Shown: positions 46,623 through 58,139, counted from the stretch's first letter. The stretch: 64,000 bases of DNA from Rhyacophila brunnea (GCA_022495005.1 JAGYXB010000658.1:372001-436000); one strand, 5' to 3'. Notes: a model not told the origin generated them from the letters alone. A program made the numbers and translations.

Positions 46623-46875
46623 ATGCTTGGGGCCACTGCAGCGACAATGCCTCATCTGATCGGAAAAGAATCAACCTATTTAATACAATATCACAACAAA
46701 CAATTTCATTTCTATATAAAAAAAAATACTGCACCAAATAAGAAAAAAAAACTTTGTGAAGTTAGTAATAGTAATTCTGGCAGACAGTTTCAAAATTGGT
46801 GTTCCGAAATGTATGGCGTAATTGAAAAAAATGATAAAGCTATATGCGTGCTATGTTCTGTGAGTGGTATCTAGA
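46623..46875 (+). pseudogene. BED-finger-like hAT transposase N-terminal remnant
   Basis: The frame ends RQFQNWCSEMYGVIEKNDKA, then ICVLCS, similar to the start of the BED finger in ZBED5/SCAND3-type hAT proteins ('GVIEKNGKALCVLC'). The second half of the finger (HxxxH) is missing and the frame stops. It could be an exon fragment of a domesticated gene, but a transposon relic inside type 2 intron 3 is more likely. Confidence 0.5.
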
Positions 46876-47164
46876 ACATCATCATTTTTAAATAGGATTT
46901 TTAAAAACTATTTTTTCCATTAAAAAAACTGCTCGACACGTCAGACAGTTGAAAAATAATATTTAGGAAATTTTGGCACGCGTAAGTAAAAAGGTTCATC
47001 AACCTTGCACTAGCTAGAACATACACGTAAACATTTGAGAGAGAGTGAGAAAGTTGATAGTTGGCACTGTCGTCTGGTAATATTTGCGAGTATTTAAATA
47101 CTTACGTTATTATATTTTATATATTATCACCGCTTATGTAATAGATAAGATTCTCTTTTTATAG

Positions 47165-48190
47165 GTGTCTAGTCAGCGATCGTTCACAAAACGTCTCAAA
47201 ATGAATGAGAATCCATTGGATTTTACGACTTTGAATAAGGGTATTGATAACGAAAGTCTCAGTAAACCCCTTAATTGTATAACCGTTGGGAGATTCCAGA
47301 ATTCAGAGGTTGCAGTTGTAGGACAAAAACACATTAAACACGAAACGATATTTCTAAAATTTCCGAAGGAAGTACGCATTCATTTGAGAAAAGTAACTCA
47401 TTTTCCAAGAAATTTTATTTGCAGTGCTTGTAATACGGTCTTTGGATCCTTGAATACCCTGAAGCATCATAGAACTGTCCATATAGATGTTACTGCTGAT
47501 AATAGTCAAGCATTTGTTAATATACCTGATGAAGGAAATTCAACAAATAATATTGAAATATTACATGAGGCCGTCCAAGGTGGTAAAAAATCTTATAAGT
47601 GCGACATTTGTTCGTATCTATGCAAACGGCCACAGCATTTAAAAACACACAAAATGACACATACCGGTGAAAAGCCATTCAAATGCAATGATTGCTCATA
47701 TACATGTTCGATGTTGTATAATCTGAAAATACATAAAATGACACATACCGGTGAAAAGCCATACAAATGCAACGAATGTTCATATTCATGCTCGCTACTT
47801 CAAGGTCTAAAACAACATATTATGAAACACACCGGCGAAAAACCATACAAGTGTGATAAGTGTGATTATACGTGCAACCGGAATCAATATTTAAAATCAC
47901 ATATGAGGACACATACCGGTGACAAACCGTATAAATGCGACCTTTGCTCATTTGAATGCTCCCATCTTGGTAATCTTAGGACACATAAAATGGCACATTC
48001 CGGGGAAAAGCGATATAAATGCGATGTGTGTTCGTATACGTGCCTGACAAGTCAACAATTGAAAACACATAAAAGGACACATACCGGTGAAAAGCCGTAT
48101 GAGTGCAAACTTTGCCCATATAAATGCTCGCATATGTATAGTCTCAAAATACACAATATGATACACGGGACTGAAAAACTTGACCAGTAA
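47165..48190 (+). CDS. Type 2 C2H2 zinc-finger gene, last exon, 8 fingers
   Basis: 341 residues after a TTTTTATAG acceptor, residues ~132-472 of the protein. The exon opens VSSQRSFTKRLKMNENPLDF. Then come FPKEVRI and HFPRNFICSACNTVFGSLNT, the counterpart of the type 1 FPRNFVC block but with a complete CxxC...HxxxxH finger. Seven more fingers follow (SYKCDICSYLC, PFKCNDCSYTC and so on), each with an extra cysteine in the CxYxC pattern and HTGEKPYKC linkers. The finger sequences are unlike type 1, so the two partners of the pair should bind different sites. Expected nuclear. The stop is TAA; no polyadenylation signal is obvious close by. Confidence 0.9.
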   Translation: MSSQRSFTKRLKMNENPLDFTTLNKGIDNESLSKPLNCITVGRFQNSEVAVVGQKHIKHETIFLKFPKEVRIHLRKVTHFPRNFICSACNTVFGSLNTLKHHRTVHIDVTADNSQAFVNIPDEGNSTNNIEILHEAVQGGKKSYKCDICSYLCKRPQHLKTHKMTHTGEKPFKCNDCSYTCSMLYNLKIHKMTHTGEKPYKCNECSYSCSLLQGLKQHIMKHTGEKPYKCDKCDYTCNRNQYLKSHMRTHTGDKPYKCDLCSFECSHLGNLRTHKMAHSGEKRYKCDVCSYTCLTSQQLKTHKRTHTGEKPYECKLCPYKCSHMYSLKIHNMIHGTEKLDQ

Positions 48191-48504
48191 TTTCAAGGAA
48201 ACTTTATCGTATTTAGCAGACATCCCACTTTAAACTATGACACTATCACCTATTGACTTTCGTAGTATTGCCATAGATATTATATTGTAGCAACCGCTCG
48301 GTCTGGTGTCCAGGATTTCCCTCTGCGGTTGAACGCTGCCCATTCTTGCTCGCCCATCGGAGCCGACTAAGTTATGCGAACTGTTGTGCATGTCTACAAA
48401 GGTGTTATATGTTTCCACCTATTAATTATTTTTAATACTATTTACCTATTAAACTTTGCAAGTTTAATATGAAATTTTAAATAATAACAACCGCATACTA
48501 TCTC

Positions 48505-48975
48505 GCCGAATTAAAAGCACTCTTTACAAGACACTTGTAAAGCCAGTGCTCATCTACGCATCGGAAACCTGGATATTAACTCTGCGAAATAAACGAGCCC
48601 TGAACAATTTTGAAAGAACAATTTTATTCTCCGCCGTATATATGGACCGATCATGTACGGCACCAATTGGAGGAGAAGATATAATGCTGAGCTTTACTGG
48701 CTATACGAAGATTTCAGCGCAGTTCAATCAATTAAGATTGGAGACTGCGATGGCTAGGTCATGTGCACCGTATGAATGACAATGAACCGACAAAGATAGT
48801 GATGTACGGCAATCGGGCGTAGAAGAAGAGGCAGGCCAAAGATTCGCTGGTTGGATGGAGCAGCCAATGACTGCCGTGTTCTAGCCAAAATTGGAAAGCG
48901 GCCACATTGAATAGGGACTATTGGAGGAGGCCAAGACCCACACCGGGTTGTCGCACCCCTGATGATGATGATGAA
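48505..48975 (+). pseudogene. Non-LTR retrotransposon 3' fragment (RT C-terminus)
   Basis: Reads KPVLIYASETWILTLRNKRA, then after frame breaks WLGHVHRMND and GRPKIRWLDG, the conserved C-terminal part of insect LINE polymerases. It ends in a (GATGAT)n tail. Truncated at the 5' side and frameshifted. Confidence 0.8.
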
Positions 48976-49519
48976 ATAGTAACAACATTATAACTTGAGT
49001 AAATATCCACATATTATCCTTTTGATAAATTAGTAAACATCCGGCAGTGCCTAGAGATTTTGAGCTTCATTTTTAAGATGTCAATAAACCAGTTAAAATA
49101 TTGTTATACTTGCAAGGGCGCACACTTAAGCTCACCCTATGGAGGGTATAATATTTGGATATTTCCGAACTTTGTCCCAGAAATGAACCGATTTAGATAA
49201 ACTGTATAAAAGGGCCAATGGCTCAAATTTATTGTCTTCTATTAATTCTTAAATGATTCACGGCGCGCGTAACTATGTCTGTTAATATTTTGTATTTAAT
49301 TTTACGCTGAATAAACAGTAATATTTTACGTTCGTAAAAGTCTATCTTTTTCCCGAATCACCTATCACTATTCTTACCATCTAAATGCTAAATCAAAGAG
49401 AAACGGGCCAATGACACAACCTTGTCTGACTGCGGTTGTGATTCGAACCATTATATTGTGACATTGTCACCAATTTTCTATAATCTATGATCATAGTATT
49501 AATAATTATTGCTCTTTGA

Positions 49520-49982
49520 CAGTGACGTCCCGTGGGGGTAGGCAGATTGAGCGTCGCTTGGCGGTGACAGTTATTCGAAAAGCGGCAAATCGATGAGATT
49601 CATTTGGTATTTATAGATAGACAGGGCTAAAATTGTTTTGTTTACATGTTTGTACCTACAATTATAGCATAGTATAAATGGTGTGGAAATAATAAATCTT
49701 TGTATTGCTAAACTGTACAAACCAAATTTGTCAGAATATCAACCTTATAATATAGAACCTCACACTCTTTTATAAAGCAAATCTCGAGCTTTTTATATCT
49801 AAATTTAATTTTGTATGTTTTAGTGGTAGGTACCTATATAATATGTTGTTAGTAATTTATCCAGACAACACATTTATTCGATATTGGAGTCGTGAAAGGA
49901 TAATAAAAAATACCTACTGTATGAAAATGGGGCGGCATTTTGGCGCTGCCTAGGAACGGAATTTTGTCTAGGGACATCACTG
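49520..49982. mobile_element. hAT-like MITE (same family as MITE-a/b)
   Basis: 463 bp, CAGTGACGTCCC to GGGACATCACTG, flanks CTCTTTGA / CTCTTGGA (8 bp, one mismatch). The fifth recognisable full-length-type copy in the window, and outside the segmental duplication. Confidence 0.88.
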
Positions 49983-49984
49983 CT

Positions 49985-50658
49985 CTTGGATTATGGATAG
50001 GTAACTACCTAGTTGTGTACCCCCAGATACTTGAAGCTGTAGGGGTACACATCACGGGAGATGGCATTTTGCAGAAAGAGCTCGCTATCCGAATGGGAAT
50101 GGCTGGAGCAACATTCAACTCGAAGCGAAATGTCTGGGACTCACGATTGTACTCGGTCAAAACCAAATGCCGCCTATTCGACGCTTGCATTCTGACAGTG
50201 CTGCTTTACGGTAGCGAATCATGGCACCTTACGAAGGCTCAGAGCAACCGTATACTGAGCTTCGAAAACAGATGTTTGCGACGAATACTGGGTGTGCGGT
50301 GGTATGACTTTAGGAGCAACGAGGAGATAAGAGAACGCACCAAGCAGCCTCTCATCATGCTGGAAGTGAAGAGGCGACGTTGGACCTGACTCGGCCACGT
50401 GCTGCGGATGCCAGAAGAGAACTTTAACCTGGCTTGCCTGTTCTTCTAGCCGACCGGAATCCGGTGACCTGGAAGGCGGCTAAATACAATCTAGAGAGAG
50501 TATACGGCGGAGCTACGGGATGCTGGTTTGACCTGGAACGAAGCAAGAAGACTGGCCAGCGACAGGGATTCTTGGAGGCGCCGGGTGGTGGCCATATACT
50601 CCAGCTAAGGGGCGGATATGGCCAAATAATAATAAGAAGAAGAAGAAGAACTACCTAG
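49985..50658 (+). pseudogene. Second non-LTR retrotransposon 3' fragment
   Basis: KTKCRLFDACILTVLLYGSE, SWHLTK and CLRRILGVRWYDFRSNEEIR belong to the same region of a different LINE lineage. A stop interrupts just before LGHVLRMP. It continues in other frames to LERSKKTGQRQ and an AATAATAAT/AAGAAG tail. Scraps of the same LINE recur at ~58,104-58,130 and ~63,559-63,595. Confidence 0.8.
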
Positions 50659-51286
50659 TTAAAAGCAGGGCGGTTTTCGGTTTAGTTCTGGTTAGAAGCC
50701 CTGGTTAAGAGTTTAAAAATTGATAAATTTAGGTAAATACCTACCTATATCTGAATATTAATTATTTTCTGTTTGCAGAATAAGTCTCTGTGTGAGCAAT
50801 TTTCTGCGTTTATTGATGATTACTTCGCCAATAATATTAAAATACGAGAATATTAACACTTTAAAATCTTGCGTGAAAGATAAATTACAATATTATAGTT
50901 AGGTAGGTAGGTATCTACCTTCAAAATATTATTTGTGTCCATTAAATACTTTATATATTTTGTATGTCATAATATATACCTACATTCAAATAACACACTA
51001 TAGAGGATATCACAACGACAGCACGATAATATGTTTGATCACTATTTAGATCTATCAAAAAGTCATTATGTTAAACGTCCATTCATTAATAACAGAACGA
51101 CGATAAATCCGTCACTTTTTAGTGTCGATGGATCGCATGCATTGAAAAATGAATATTGGTGTTGGCTTAGTGATTTAGTCTATGGTATATGAGTAAAAAT
51201 ATACCTATCTCTATGACAGCTGATCTCGTGTGCTTACGCCAAGGTGCCTACATAATACTTTGCCTAGTTTAAAAAACGTAAAATAA

Positions 51287-51526
51287 ATGGATATAAAGCG
51301 CGAACCGGTTGAAGAGGAGGAAAGGAAGATGCCTAGTCTCATTTGGTTTGATCGCCCGACTAACCGTTCAATGGACATACAACGCGAACCATGTCACGGC
51401 GAATTTAGCACAGACGGGATCCCAGCTCTGGTATGGTTTAATCATCCATCAAAGCCTTCAGCAGGCGAAGTGAGACATACTTTTATCAAGCACGAAAATC
51501 CCGAAGACGTCAATTGCAGTTTTGAG
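51287..51526 (+). CDS. Third zinc-finger gene, exon 1
   Basis: 80 codons: MDIKREPVEEEERKMPSLIW, FDRPTNRS, then a second similar copy MDIQREPCHGEF ... PALVWFNHPSKPS, and FIKHENPEDVNCSFE before a GTTAGT donor. Type 2 style start (MDIKREP) and end (CSFE, compare CAFE) with an internal duplication of ~29 residues. [IV]KxE motifs: IKRE, IKHE. Start context AAATAAATGG. It splices in phase 0 to 54,578; an intervening exon 2 could exist but I did not find one. Predicted protein without it: 433 residues. Confidence 0.78.
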
Positions 51527-51866
51527 GTTAGTTTTTGTGTTTGTCATACTTTTGAATGCATGGGTGTCTGAGTTTGAGAACATTTGACGTCATCAATAGA
51601 AAACAAGGATCTGACTTCCACTCAAACAGCTGCCACGACGATTTCAATGAAACTAGATCCTAAGTCTGGTTGCATCGAATAATGTCCTCATTTTCCGCTA
51701 TAAACATTTTATAGGTCCTATTTTGTAAAATCGGTTGACAATATTTTTGTCTGTTCATATGAGATTATCTGGTCCATATGAGAGTATCTGGCCTAAGAGA
51801 ATAGGTAGATAGGTACCTAATTTGTCGAAATCTACCAAAATTGGCATGGGAAGAGTCATTGCCGAC

Positions 51867-52286
51867 CAGTATTGCCAAGTCAAAATTTAAAATTTCAGTA
51901 GATTTTCACAAATAATTCAGTAGATTCCATAAAATATTACTAGATTTTGGAAAATGTAGTATATTAGTTATAATTTAAGACTAATAAGAATAACAATAAC
52001 TAATAATATTCATTTTTTATAAACAATGATTATGTTAGTGTGTAAAATGGCGCTCTTGGGTAGTTACAATGTTTTTTTTTGTCAATGTAGAAGTGTCACA
52101 CATTAAAAAAGGGCATGCGTAAATCATTTCACGTTTATTTTTAAACTAATCATCAGTTTACTTACAATTATGGAAAAACACAAATATCAGTAGATTTCAT
52201 AAATTTCGAAAAAATATATAAAATTCAATATATTGGCAAAAATTATCAGTAGACCTACTGAAATTTCAGTAGACATGGCAACACTG
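51867..52286. mobile_element. hAT MITE (CAGTRTTGCCA family) in intron 1 of the third gene
   Basis: 420 bp, ends CAGTATTGCCAAGTC and GACATGGCAACACTG; flanks TTGCCGAC / TTGCTGAC (8 bp, one mismatch). The interior repeats the word TCAGTAGATTT several times. Confidence 0.82.
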
Positions 52287-52909
52287 TTGCTGACTCAAGT
52301 AAATAGTATTAATCTAACGATGGTGCTGGACGGGTTCAATTACAGTGGCATAATACACCGCAGAATCACTCAAAATTGAGATAAACGCATGTATATATTG
52401 TGAAATCACCGCGAAATGAACCCGGCGACCCCGTACGGGATATGAAGCCATTGCTGATTCTGATATATTATATTCTCTTATACGAATTATATTGTGCGAT
52501 TTATAATTAACATGAGTAATTCCAAGAGTTCAGTCAATACTCCTTGAATTATACAGGTCCTTTTAGACGTCAGTTCAGCTGTCCGTTCAGTCACCGTTTC
52601 AGTTTTGGTCAATTCAGTTTTGAAATAACGATGTATTTAAAATTTAGATTATCGGTTCAGTCTCAGGTGACAGGTCAGTTCGGAAAGAGCGATGTATATT
52701 TAGGGAAGCGTATTTTTTATTCACTAAAAATGACTTATCTTTAGAAAACTTTCTAAACATGTTGGTTGGTATACCTACTTAATCTTAACCTATACATATT
52801 TAAAGAAATAATAATATTTAAATCAAAATTAGTATTAAAAATACAACAGCCTGTCGCCGAACCTCTTAAATAGAAGGCGAAATGGTTTTACCTTGGGACA
52901 TTCTTGCAT

Positions 52910-53265
52910 TATTCTACAGCCATATTTTGTTTGAGTAGAAAACCTTTTAACCCTGCATCGGCAGTACTTGCAGGTAGCTTTTAGATAACAATCGTGTATG
53001 CTATCATCAATGCGTACATCACTAGGTACTCACCGTTGAACCAGTTGATTATTTTTTGGGACAATGATGGTTCTACCTTGGGACATGGTGGTATATATGA
53101 GTATTGTAGTTTTTATTATGGGAAAATGAACCAGAACTTAAGTACTAAATATTTTTTATTTCGTAGATAATATGTTAAAATTTTTATTGCATCTAGTTTA
53201 TTTTAAAATAAGGCCAAGCGGGAAAACAATATAGAAGGAATGAAACCCGCGCTATATTCTTGGAG
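52910..53265 (+). repeat. Dispersed repeat, copy 1
   Basis: About 350 bp similar to 58,140-58,470, with shared blocks AAAACCTTTT, TTATTGCATCTAGTTTATTT and GAAACCCGCG. Around it the words ACCTTGGGACAT (52,890, 53,073) and the complement ATGTCCCAAGGG (~53,353) recur, hinting at a larger element with inverted ends. Confidence 0.65.
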
Positions 53266-53524
53266 TTGGCAATACTTTCACTGACTATACCACTGCGACC
53301 AACGATAATGTCGTCGACATTGGGGAATACAAAATGAGTCCTTTACAGGTCATGTCCCAAGGGAAAACTAGAATAGCGTCTCAAGGTACAACCTAGCATA
53401 CCTTTGACAAAGTATTTTTTCTAAGCAAAATAAAAATATTGAAGATAGGTACATAATTTTAACCTTTAAAACATTCCTGAGAAAATGTATTAAAACCAAT
53501 AGCAAAAATCTATTTGAAAAAAGT

Positions 53525-53600
53525 AAGACACCCCGCAGAATTCGAACCTGGACTCTCGGGTTTTGCGCCCACGTAAAAAGATCACTATGCTAAAGGTCTT
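53525..53600 (-). repeat. tRNA-like sequence next to a LINE end
   Basis: Minus strand TTTAGCATAGTGATCTTTTT, then GAGAGTCCAGGTTCGAATTC, giving a good box B. It directly abuts the 3' end of the LINE fragment. A tRNA pseudogene or SINE piece; no intact cloverleaf. Confidence 0.4.
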
Positions 53601-54023
53601 CTTCTTATTGTGCCATCCCTTCGGAGGTCGGCCACCATCAAGGAAATCTTATCTTTGTCGTCTGCTACCCGGAACAGTTCAGTGGAGCTGCACTCGTACC
53701 AATCACGGAGGTTTTTACGCCACGAAATGCGGCGCCGTCCCCTGCTACGCTTCCCATTGATCTTTCCTTGAATGACAATTTGGGGAATGCCGTATTTTTG
53801 TCCTCTCATAATGTGGCCGAGGTATTGTAGTTTCCTGGTTTTGATACCACGTAGAACTTCTCGGTCCTTCTTCAACATTTGTCACCCGGTCAGTCCAAGA
53901 AATTTTGGGGATGCGCCTATACAGCCACATCTCGAAAGCTTCAAGTCTCCGTGACATCTCTTGGTTTAGCGTCCATACTTCCATACCATAGAAAAGAATT
54001 GAGAGAACATAACAACGTACCAT
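53583..54023 (-). pseudogene. Non-LTR retrotransposon 3' fragment (endonuclease-RT type)
   Basis: Minus strand: MVRCYVLSILFYGMEVWTLN, RRIPKISWTDRVTNVE, frameshift, LRGIKTRKLQYLGHIMRGQK, SRGRRRISWRKNLRDWY and VADLRRDGT, the standard C-terminus of this common insect LINE polymerase, with an AAGAAGAAG tail at the low-coordinate end. It lies antisense inside intron 1 of the third ZF gene. Confidence 0.85.
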
Positions 54024-54090
54024 TCGCAGTCTCAGACCTAAGTAAATGCTAAAGGTACCATACTTTATTACGACAAATTTTAACCAATGG

Positions 54091-54199
54091 CTCTTATAAT
54101 ACTCTCTGATGCGTTTTCTAAATTGAGCTACTATTGGCGATCGGCTTTTGTATTTTAAATCGAACTAGGTTCTAAGGAACTAAGAGAGCATTATAAGAG
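54091..54199. repeat. Inverted repeat (17-bp arms)
   Basis: CTCTTATAATACTCTCT pairs with AGAGAGCATTATAAGAG (one mismatch) across a ~75 nt loop. Probably a small degraded element; no target duplication assigned. Confidence 0.6.
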
Positions 54200-54577
54200 C
54201 AATTAGTTATATTAGTACCGTGTTTGCAGCAGGAGATTACAGAAATAAATGTGGGTGAAAAGTGAAATAAAATAGACAACAAAAACATACTCCAAGCTTC
54301 AACAACACATGAGAATCTGCAGGTTAGATAAGTCTGAAAAAACTTGTTTTTGAAGGCACACAAAATGAGGCGATATGTTACAACTAAACTGATTAAATGG
54401 CATTAGGCCTAAATGTCGCTTGATAAGTATAAAATCATTTGCCAAAAGAAGTTATACATTGGCAGCCACCGATAGCAGACAAAATAGCTGTTGAAGAGCT
54501 TCTCTGGCACTGAATTGTCTCTGGCTAATCATAATGGTGATTCCGTTACATGTTATTAATAATGTTGTTATTTTCAG

Positions 54578-54712
54578 AAGCGTGAAAACAGTCCGATTCA
54601 AATAAAGTCTGAGAATGACAATGAGGGCGTCTTCATCAAAGAAGAATTTGTTGACAGCACAATCAGCCAATTCAATGATGAGAATCCTCAACTTCAATGC
54701 TCTGATCCACAT
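54578..54712 (+). CDS. Third zinc-finger gene, middle exon
   Basis: 45 codons: KRENSPIQIKSENDNEGVFI, then KEEFVDSTISQFNDENPQLQ and CSDPH, acceptor TTTTCAG, donor GTACGTTC. It clearly corresponds to type 1 exon 3 (KRESD...IKEEFVDNAI...ENPQ) with 6 fewer codons. It keeps two motifs (IKSE, IKEE) and lies on the opposite strand from the type 1 copies. The 60 bp of intron before it are also similar. So the third gene joins a type 2-like first exon to type 1-like later exons. Confidence 0.85.
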
Positions 54713-55932
54713 GTACGTTCAATCATAAAACTTGTTTCTTTAAGCTGGATAGAACTTTAAATTATAAAAAATAACTGAACTTCACTTTTAATCATTTGTT
54801 TCATTCGAAAGTTCAATACATGGAATTAACATTTCAAAGTAATTTCGGGCATATGACGCCGCAGCTAAAATCTTAAACAGCCCATTCTGCACATCTTTGG
54901 GTCGTCTTTTTCGAGCACTGCTAGTGATCACGAATACCATGTCAAATCGCTAGACGTTGGTTGCAAAACATCCTTTATTTAAGCAAATTCATAAAATATC
55001 TATTTAGCCGTGGCGAAGGGTGACTTTTGGAAAGAGGTAGGCTGTGGAGTTACCACGCTTGTCAGATATATTTACGGGAAGTAAGAAGATAACCCAATTT
55101 TACTACTGATGAATAGGTACACTAAATCGATGAAATTTCAAAAGCTCAATAAGTTTGATATAATGAGTTTATGAATAAGCAATTAGTTTAATTATGTATT
55201 TTCCTAAACATTTATAAACGTAACATACCTATGCTCAAAATATTTTACCTATCATCTTTGAAAATATCCGTTGTTGTGTATAATATGTTTCATAATAATT
55301 TATAATTTAACCCGTAAAATTAGACATTTTAAAGTACTTCTATATTTAAAACACAGACTTTGGTATAAATAACTGATAAATAAAAATCGCGAGATAAATT
55401 ATTTTATATTTTTAACAACCAATGTAAATTATCTTATTAATAATTATTTTCAATAAATGTTCCCTAGAGATCTAAGCGCATACTAAACAGCTTATGATTT
55501 CTGAATAAAAAGCCAGACAATGGTTGGCACCATGAGACTGAAGTCATACAAAACAGATCTGGAAAAGGGGTTACATTAATTCATAATATAGTTGGAATCC
55601 AGGCAACGCTAGTATTGGTGTATGGTTATAAACCTTATTAAATAAAATAAAACTTCTAAATTTTGACGATAGATGACTCTGAATTGGATTGATTTTTCTG
55701 TGTGTTAATTTGTTTTTTAAATTAAATTAGTTACTTGAAGATGTATTTTTCTTAGAAGGTAGGCTTTAAATAATCGCCTACTATGGCGCCTTCGCCAATG
55801 CTATTTAGTATTAAGAAACACAATCATATTTTTATTATTTCTATATACTTACTTTATTATATTATTAAGTTATACTAGTTATACTATATTATTAAGTAGA
55901 ATTGAAATATACCAACCCTATTCTTTTTGTAG
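54713..55932 (+). other. Last intron of the third gene
   Basis: 1.2 kb without coding features. A single hAT terminus (GCGAAGGGTGACTTT and AGGTAGGCTGT) lies at ~55,012-55,060, similar to the 8,662 family, without a partner. The rest is AT-rich and unremarkable. Confidence 0.7.
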
Positions 55933-56859
55933 ATTTCTACCCAGCAATGTATCACAGTACGTCCCAGTGAACCACTAGACATCATTAGGAAAGATACATT
56001 TGACAATAACCTGATCAACAACAAAAAAGAACATGCAAAAAATAAAATTGAGAATCCAGACATAACTATAAATGAACAGAACGTGAAACAAGAAGTTCAG
56101 AAATTACATCTCCCAAAGGTGGTTCGAATTAAGTTAAGAAGACTTGCATATTTTCCACGTAATTTTGTTTGCAATAATTGTTTTGAAGTCTTTGAATCTG
56201 TAGATCATCTAAATAGTCACTACATTATATGTACAAAGTCTCAACATCTTAAACCATACAAGACGCATACTGCTGAAAAATCACATCAATGTGATATATG
56301 TCTTAAAAAGTTCTCGCAGATTTGTAATTTAAAATTACATAAAGTGACACATACTGGTGAAAGGCCACACCAATTCGATGTGTGTTTTAAAAAATATCCG
56401 CTAATTAGTACACTAAGAACACATAAAATGACACATACCGGTGAAAAACGACATCAATGTGATGTGTGTTTTAAAAATTTCCTGGGAATGAGCAATCTTA
56501 AAATACATAAAATGACGCACACTGGTAAAAAACCATATCAATGTGATGTGTGTTTGAAAAGATTTCTGCAAATTGGTACACTTAAAGCACATAAAATGAC
56601 ACATACTGGTGAAAAACCATATCAATGCGATGTATGCTTTAAAAAATTCCGACAAATCGGTCATCTCAAAAGACATAAAATTACACACACTGGTGAAAAA
56701 ACACATGAGTGTGATGTGTGTTTTAAAAAGTTCATTCGATTGAGTAATCTTAAAATACATAAAATATCGCACACTGATGAACAACCATATGAATGCGATG
56801 TGTGTTTAACACGATTTCTGCATATTAGTACACTTAAAGCACATAAAAAGATACACTAG
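55933..56859 (+). CDS. Third zinc-finger gene, last exon, 7 fingers, truncated by hAT
   Basis: 308 residues after TTTTTGTAG, starting ISTQQCITVRPSEPLDIIRK. VKQE, LPKVVRIKLRR and FPRNFVC with the atypical finger follow, then seven C2H2 fingers with TGEKP-type linkers. Finger 2 reads HQFDVC, so its first zinc-binding cysteine is phenylalanine and it should not fold normally. The TAG stop directly follows KKIH and lies inside the 8-bp target duplication of a hAT. Finger remnants continue beyond the transposon, so the ancestral array was longer. Still a plausible functional protein with six good fingers; nuclear by family. Confidence 0.85.
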   Translation: MSTQQCITVRPSEPLDIIRKDTFDNNLINNKKEHAKNKIENPDITINEQNVKQEVQKLHLPKVVRIKLRRLAYFPRNFVCNNCFEVFESVDHLNSHYIICTKSQHLKPYKTHTAEKSHQCDICLKKFSQICNLKLHKVTHTGERPHQFDVCFKKYPLISTLRTHKMTHTGEKRHQCDVCFKNFLGMSNLKIHKMTHTGKKPYQCDVCLKRFLQIGTLKAHKMTHTGEKPYQCDVCFKKFRQIGHLKRHKITHTGEKTHECDVCFKKFIRLSNLKIHKISHTDEQPYECDVCLTRFLHISTLKAHKKIH

Positions 56860-56861
56860 TT

Positions 56862-57584
56862 CAGTGGTTCTTAACCTGGGTTCGGTGAGTCAGTCTCAGG
56901 GGTTCGGCGGAGCCTATCTGTGCTTCGGTGGCCTATCTGTGCTGCAGGGAATTTGGTGCGCTCAGTAGTCGACTTCTCACTGTCATGATGGTGCGTCGTG
57001 TGATTTCTTTCTTCATATTTTAATCCCTTCATATTAACTATGTCGAGCAAAAAGAGAGAGTGGTCGGACTAATAAGTACAATATTGATTCACATGTATAA
57101 CGGAACGTGATGGGAGTCAGCGTCCTAACTGCATGATTTGCAATGCCAAGTTGAGCAATTCTAGTCTAGCACCTAATACTATTCAACACGTTTGTTACAA
57201 CATATCTTTGCAAGCAATCCTTTTCGAGGATGCTGGACATAAAAACGATGAAAAGGAATAGACTTTATTGCGAAAATGATATGAGAGTGGCACTTGCCAA
57301 GGTGAAGCCGCGCATTTCTGGTCTCTGAAAGGCAACAGCAAAAGTCAAACTGATTTACAGTAAATATTCATTATTATGTTTTTGTGTGAAAATCATGTTT
57401 TAATGGTTTTGTTCTTTGAACACAGTGATGTTGATGCACGGTTCATTTTGTGCACCAGTAAAATATATACCTATGTTTTGAATTTGAAAAAATCATATTT
57501 TATTTTTCCAATTAAGAAGGGTTCCGTGAATGCGCATATGAAACTGGTGGGGGTCAGTACCTCCAACACGGTTAAAAACCACTG
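56862..57584. mobile_element. hAT element at the third gene's stop codon
   Basis: 723 bp, left end CAGTGGTTCTTAACC, right end GGTTAAAAACCACTG. Duplication CACTAGTT (56,854-56,861) and CACTAGTG (57,585-57,592). The interior (plus strand) has ESASPNCMICNAKLSNSSLA, the BED finger region of ZBED5/SCAND3-type hAT transposases, with stops. Opposite-orientation relative of 37,633-38,447. Confidence 0.9.
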
Positions 57585-57592
57585 CACTAGTG

Positions 57593-57800
57593 ACAAACGA
57601 TATCAATCTAATGTATGCATGTAAAGTGTGTTTTAAAAAGTTCTTGCGAATTGGTACATTTAAAACACATAAAATGATACATACTGGTTAAAATCCACAT
57701 AAATGCGATGTGAGTTTTAAAAAAATCTAGCAAAATGGTGATTTCGAAAGTAATAAAATGACACACACTGGTGAAAAACCAGGACAAGGATACCTGCACG
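57593..57800 (+). pseudogene. Stranded zinc-finger remnants of the third gene
   Basis: Directly after the hAT the reading resumes with DKRYQSNVC, then in a shifted frame VCFKKFLRIGTFKTHKMIHT, a stop, PHKCDVSFKK, a stop, and NKMTHTGEKP. These are at least two fingers with lost cysteines and stops, cut off from the gene by the insertion. Confidence 0.85.
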
Positions 57801-58139
57801 TTAAAACGACTAATTAAAGAAGCTTACTTCTGGAAACCTTTACTCTGCGATGAGAGAAGCAGAGGATTGTGATGGGTTGAAGTCTCTGCACTTCAGGGCA
57901 GTTACGATACTTAAGCATAAGGAAAATAACGTTTCATATTGTTGTAAATTTCTCGATTTAAACATTGTTTGTACTTTACATTAGTATTTTTTTACAATTT
58001 TGAAATTTGGTTACATATTCAAAATATTTTTTAATTATTATAATGCTTAAGTTTTAAAAACAAGCACAACTTTTTTGTAACATAAGTAACTAGCAGTGTC
58101 TAAGAAATGTCTGGGACTCACGATTGTAGGAGAATACGT

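Noticed and set aside
48230..48418. Short minus-strand ORF after the type 2 stop
   Set aside because: No motif, no splice support and no paralogue.
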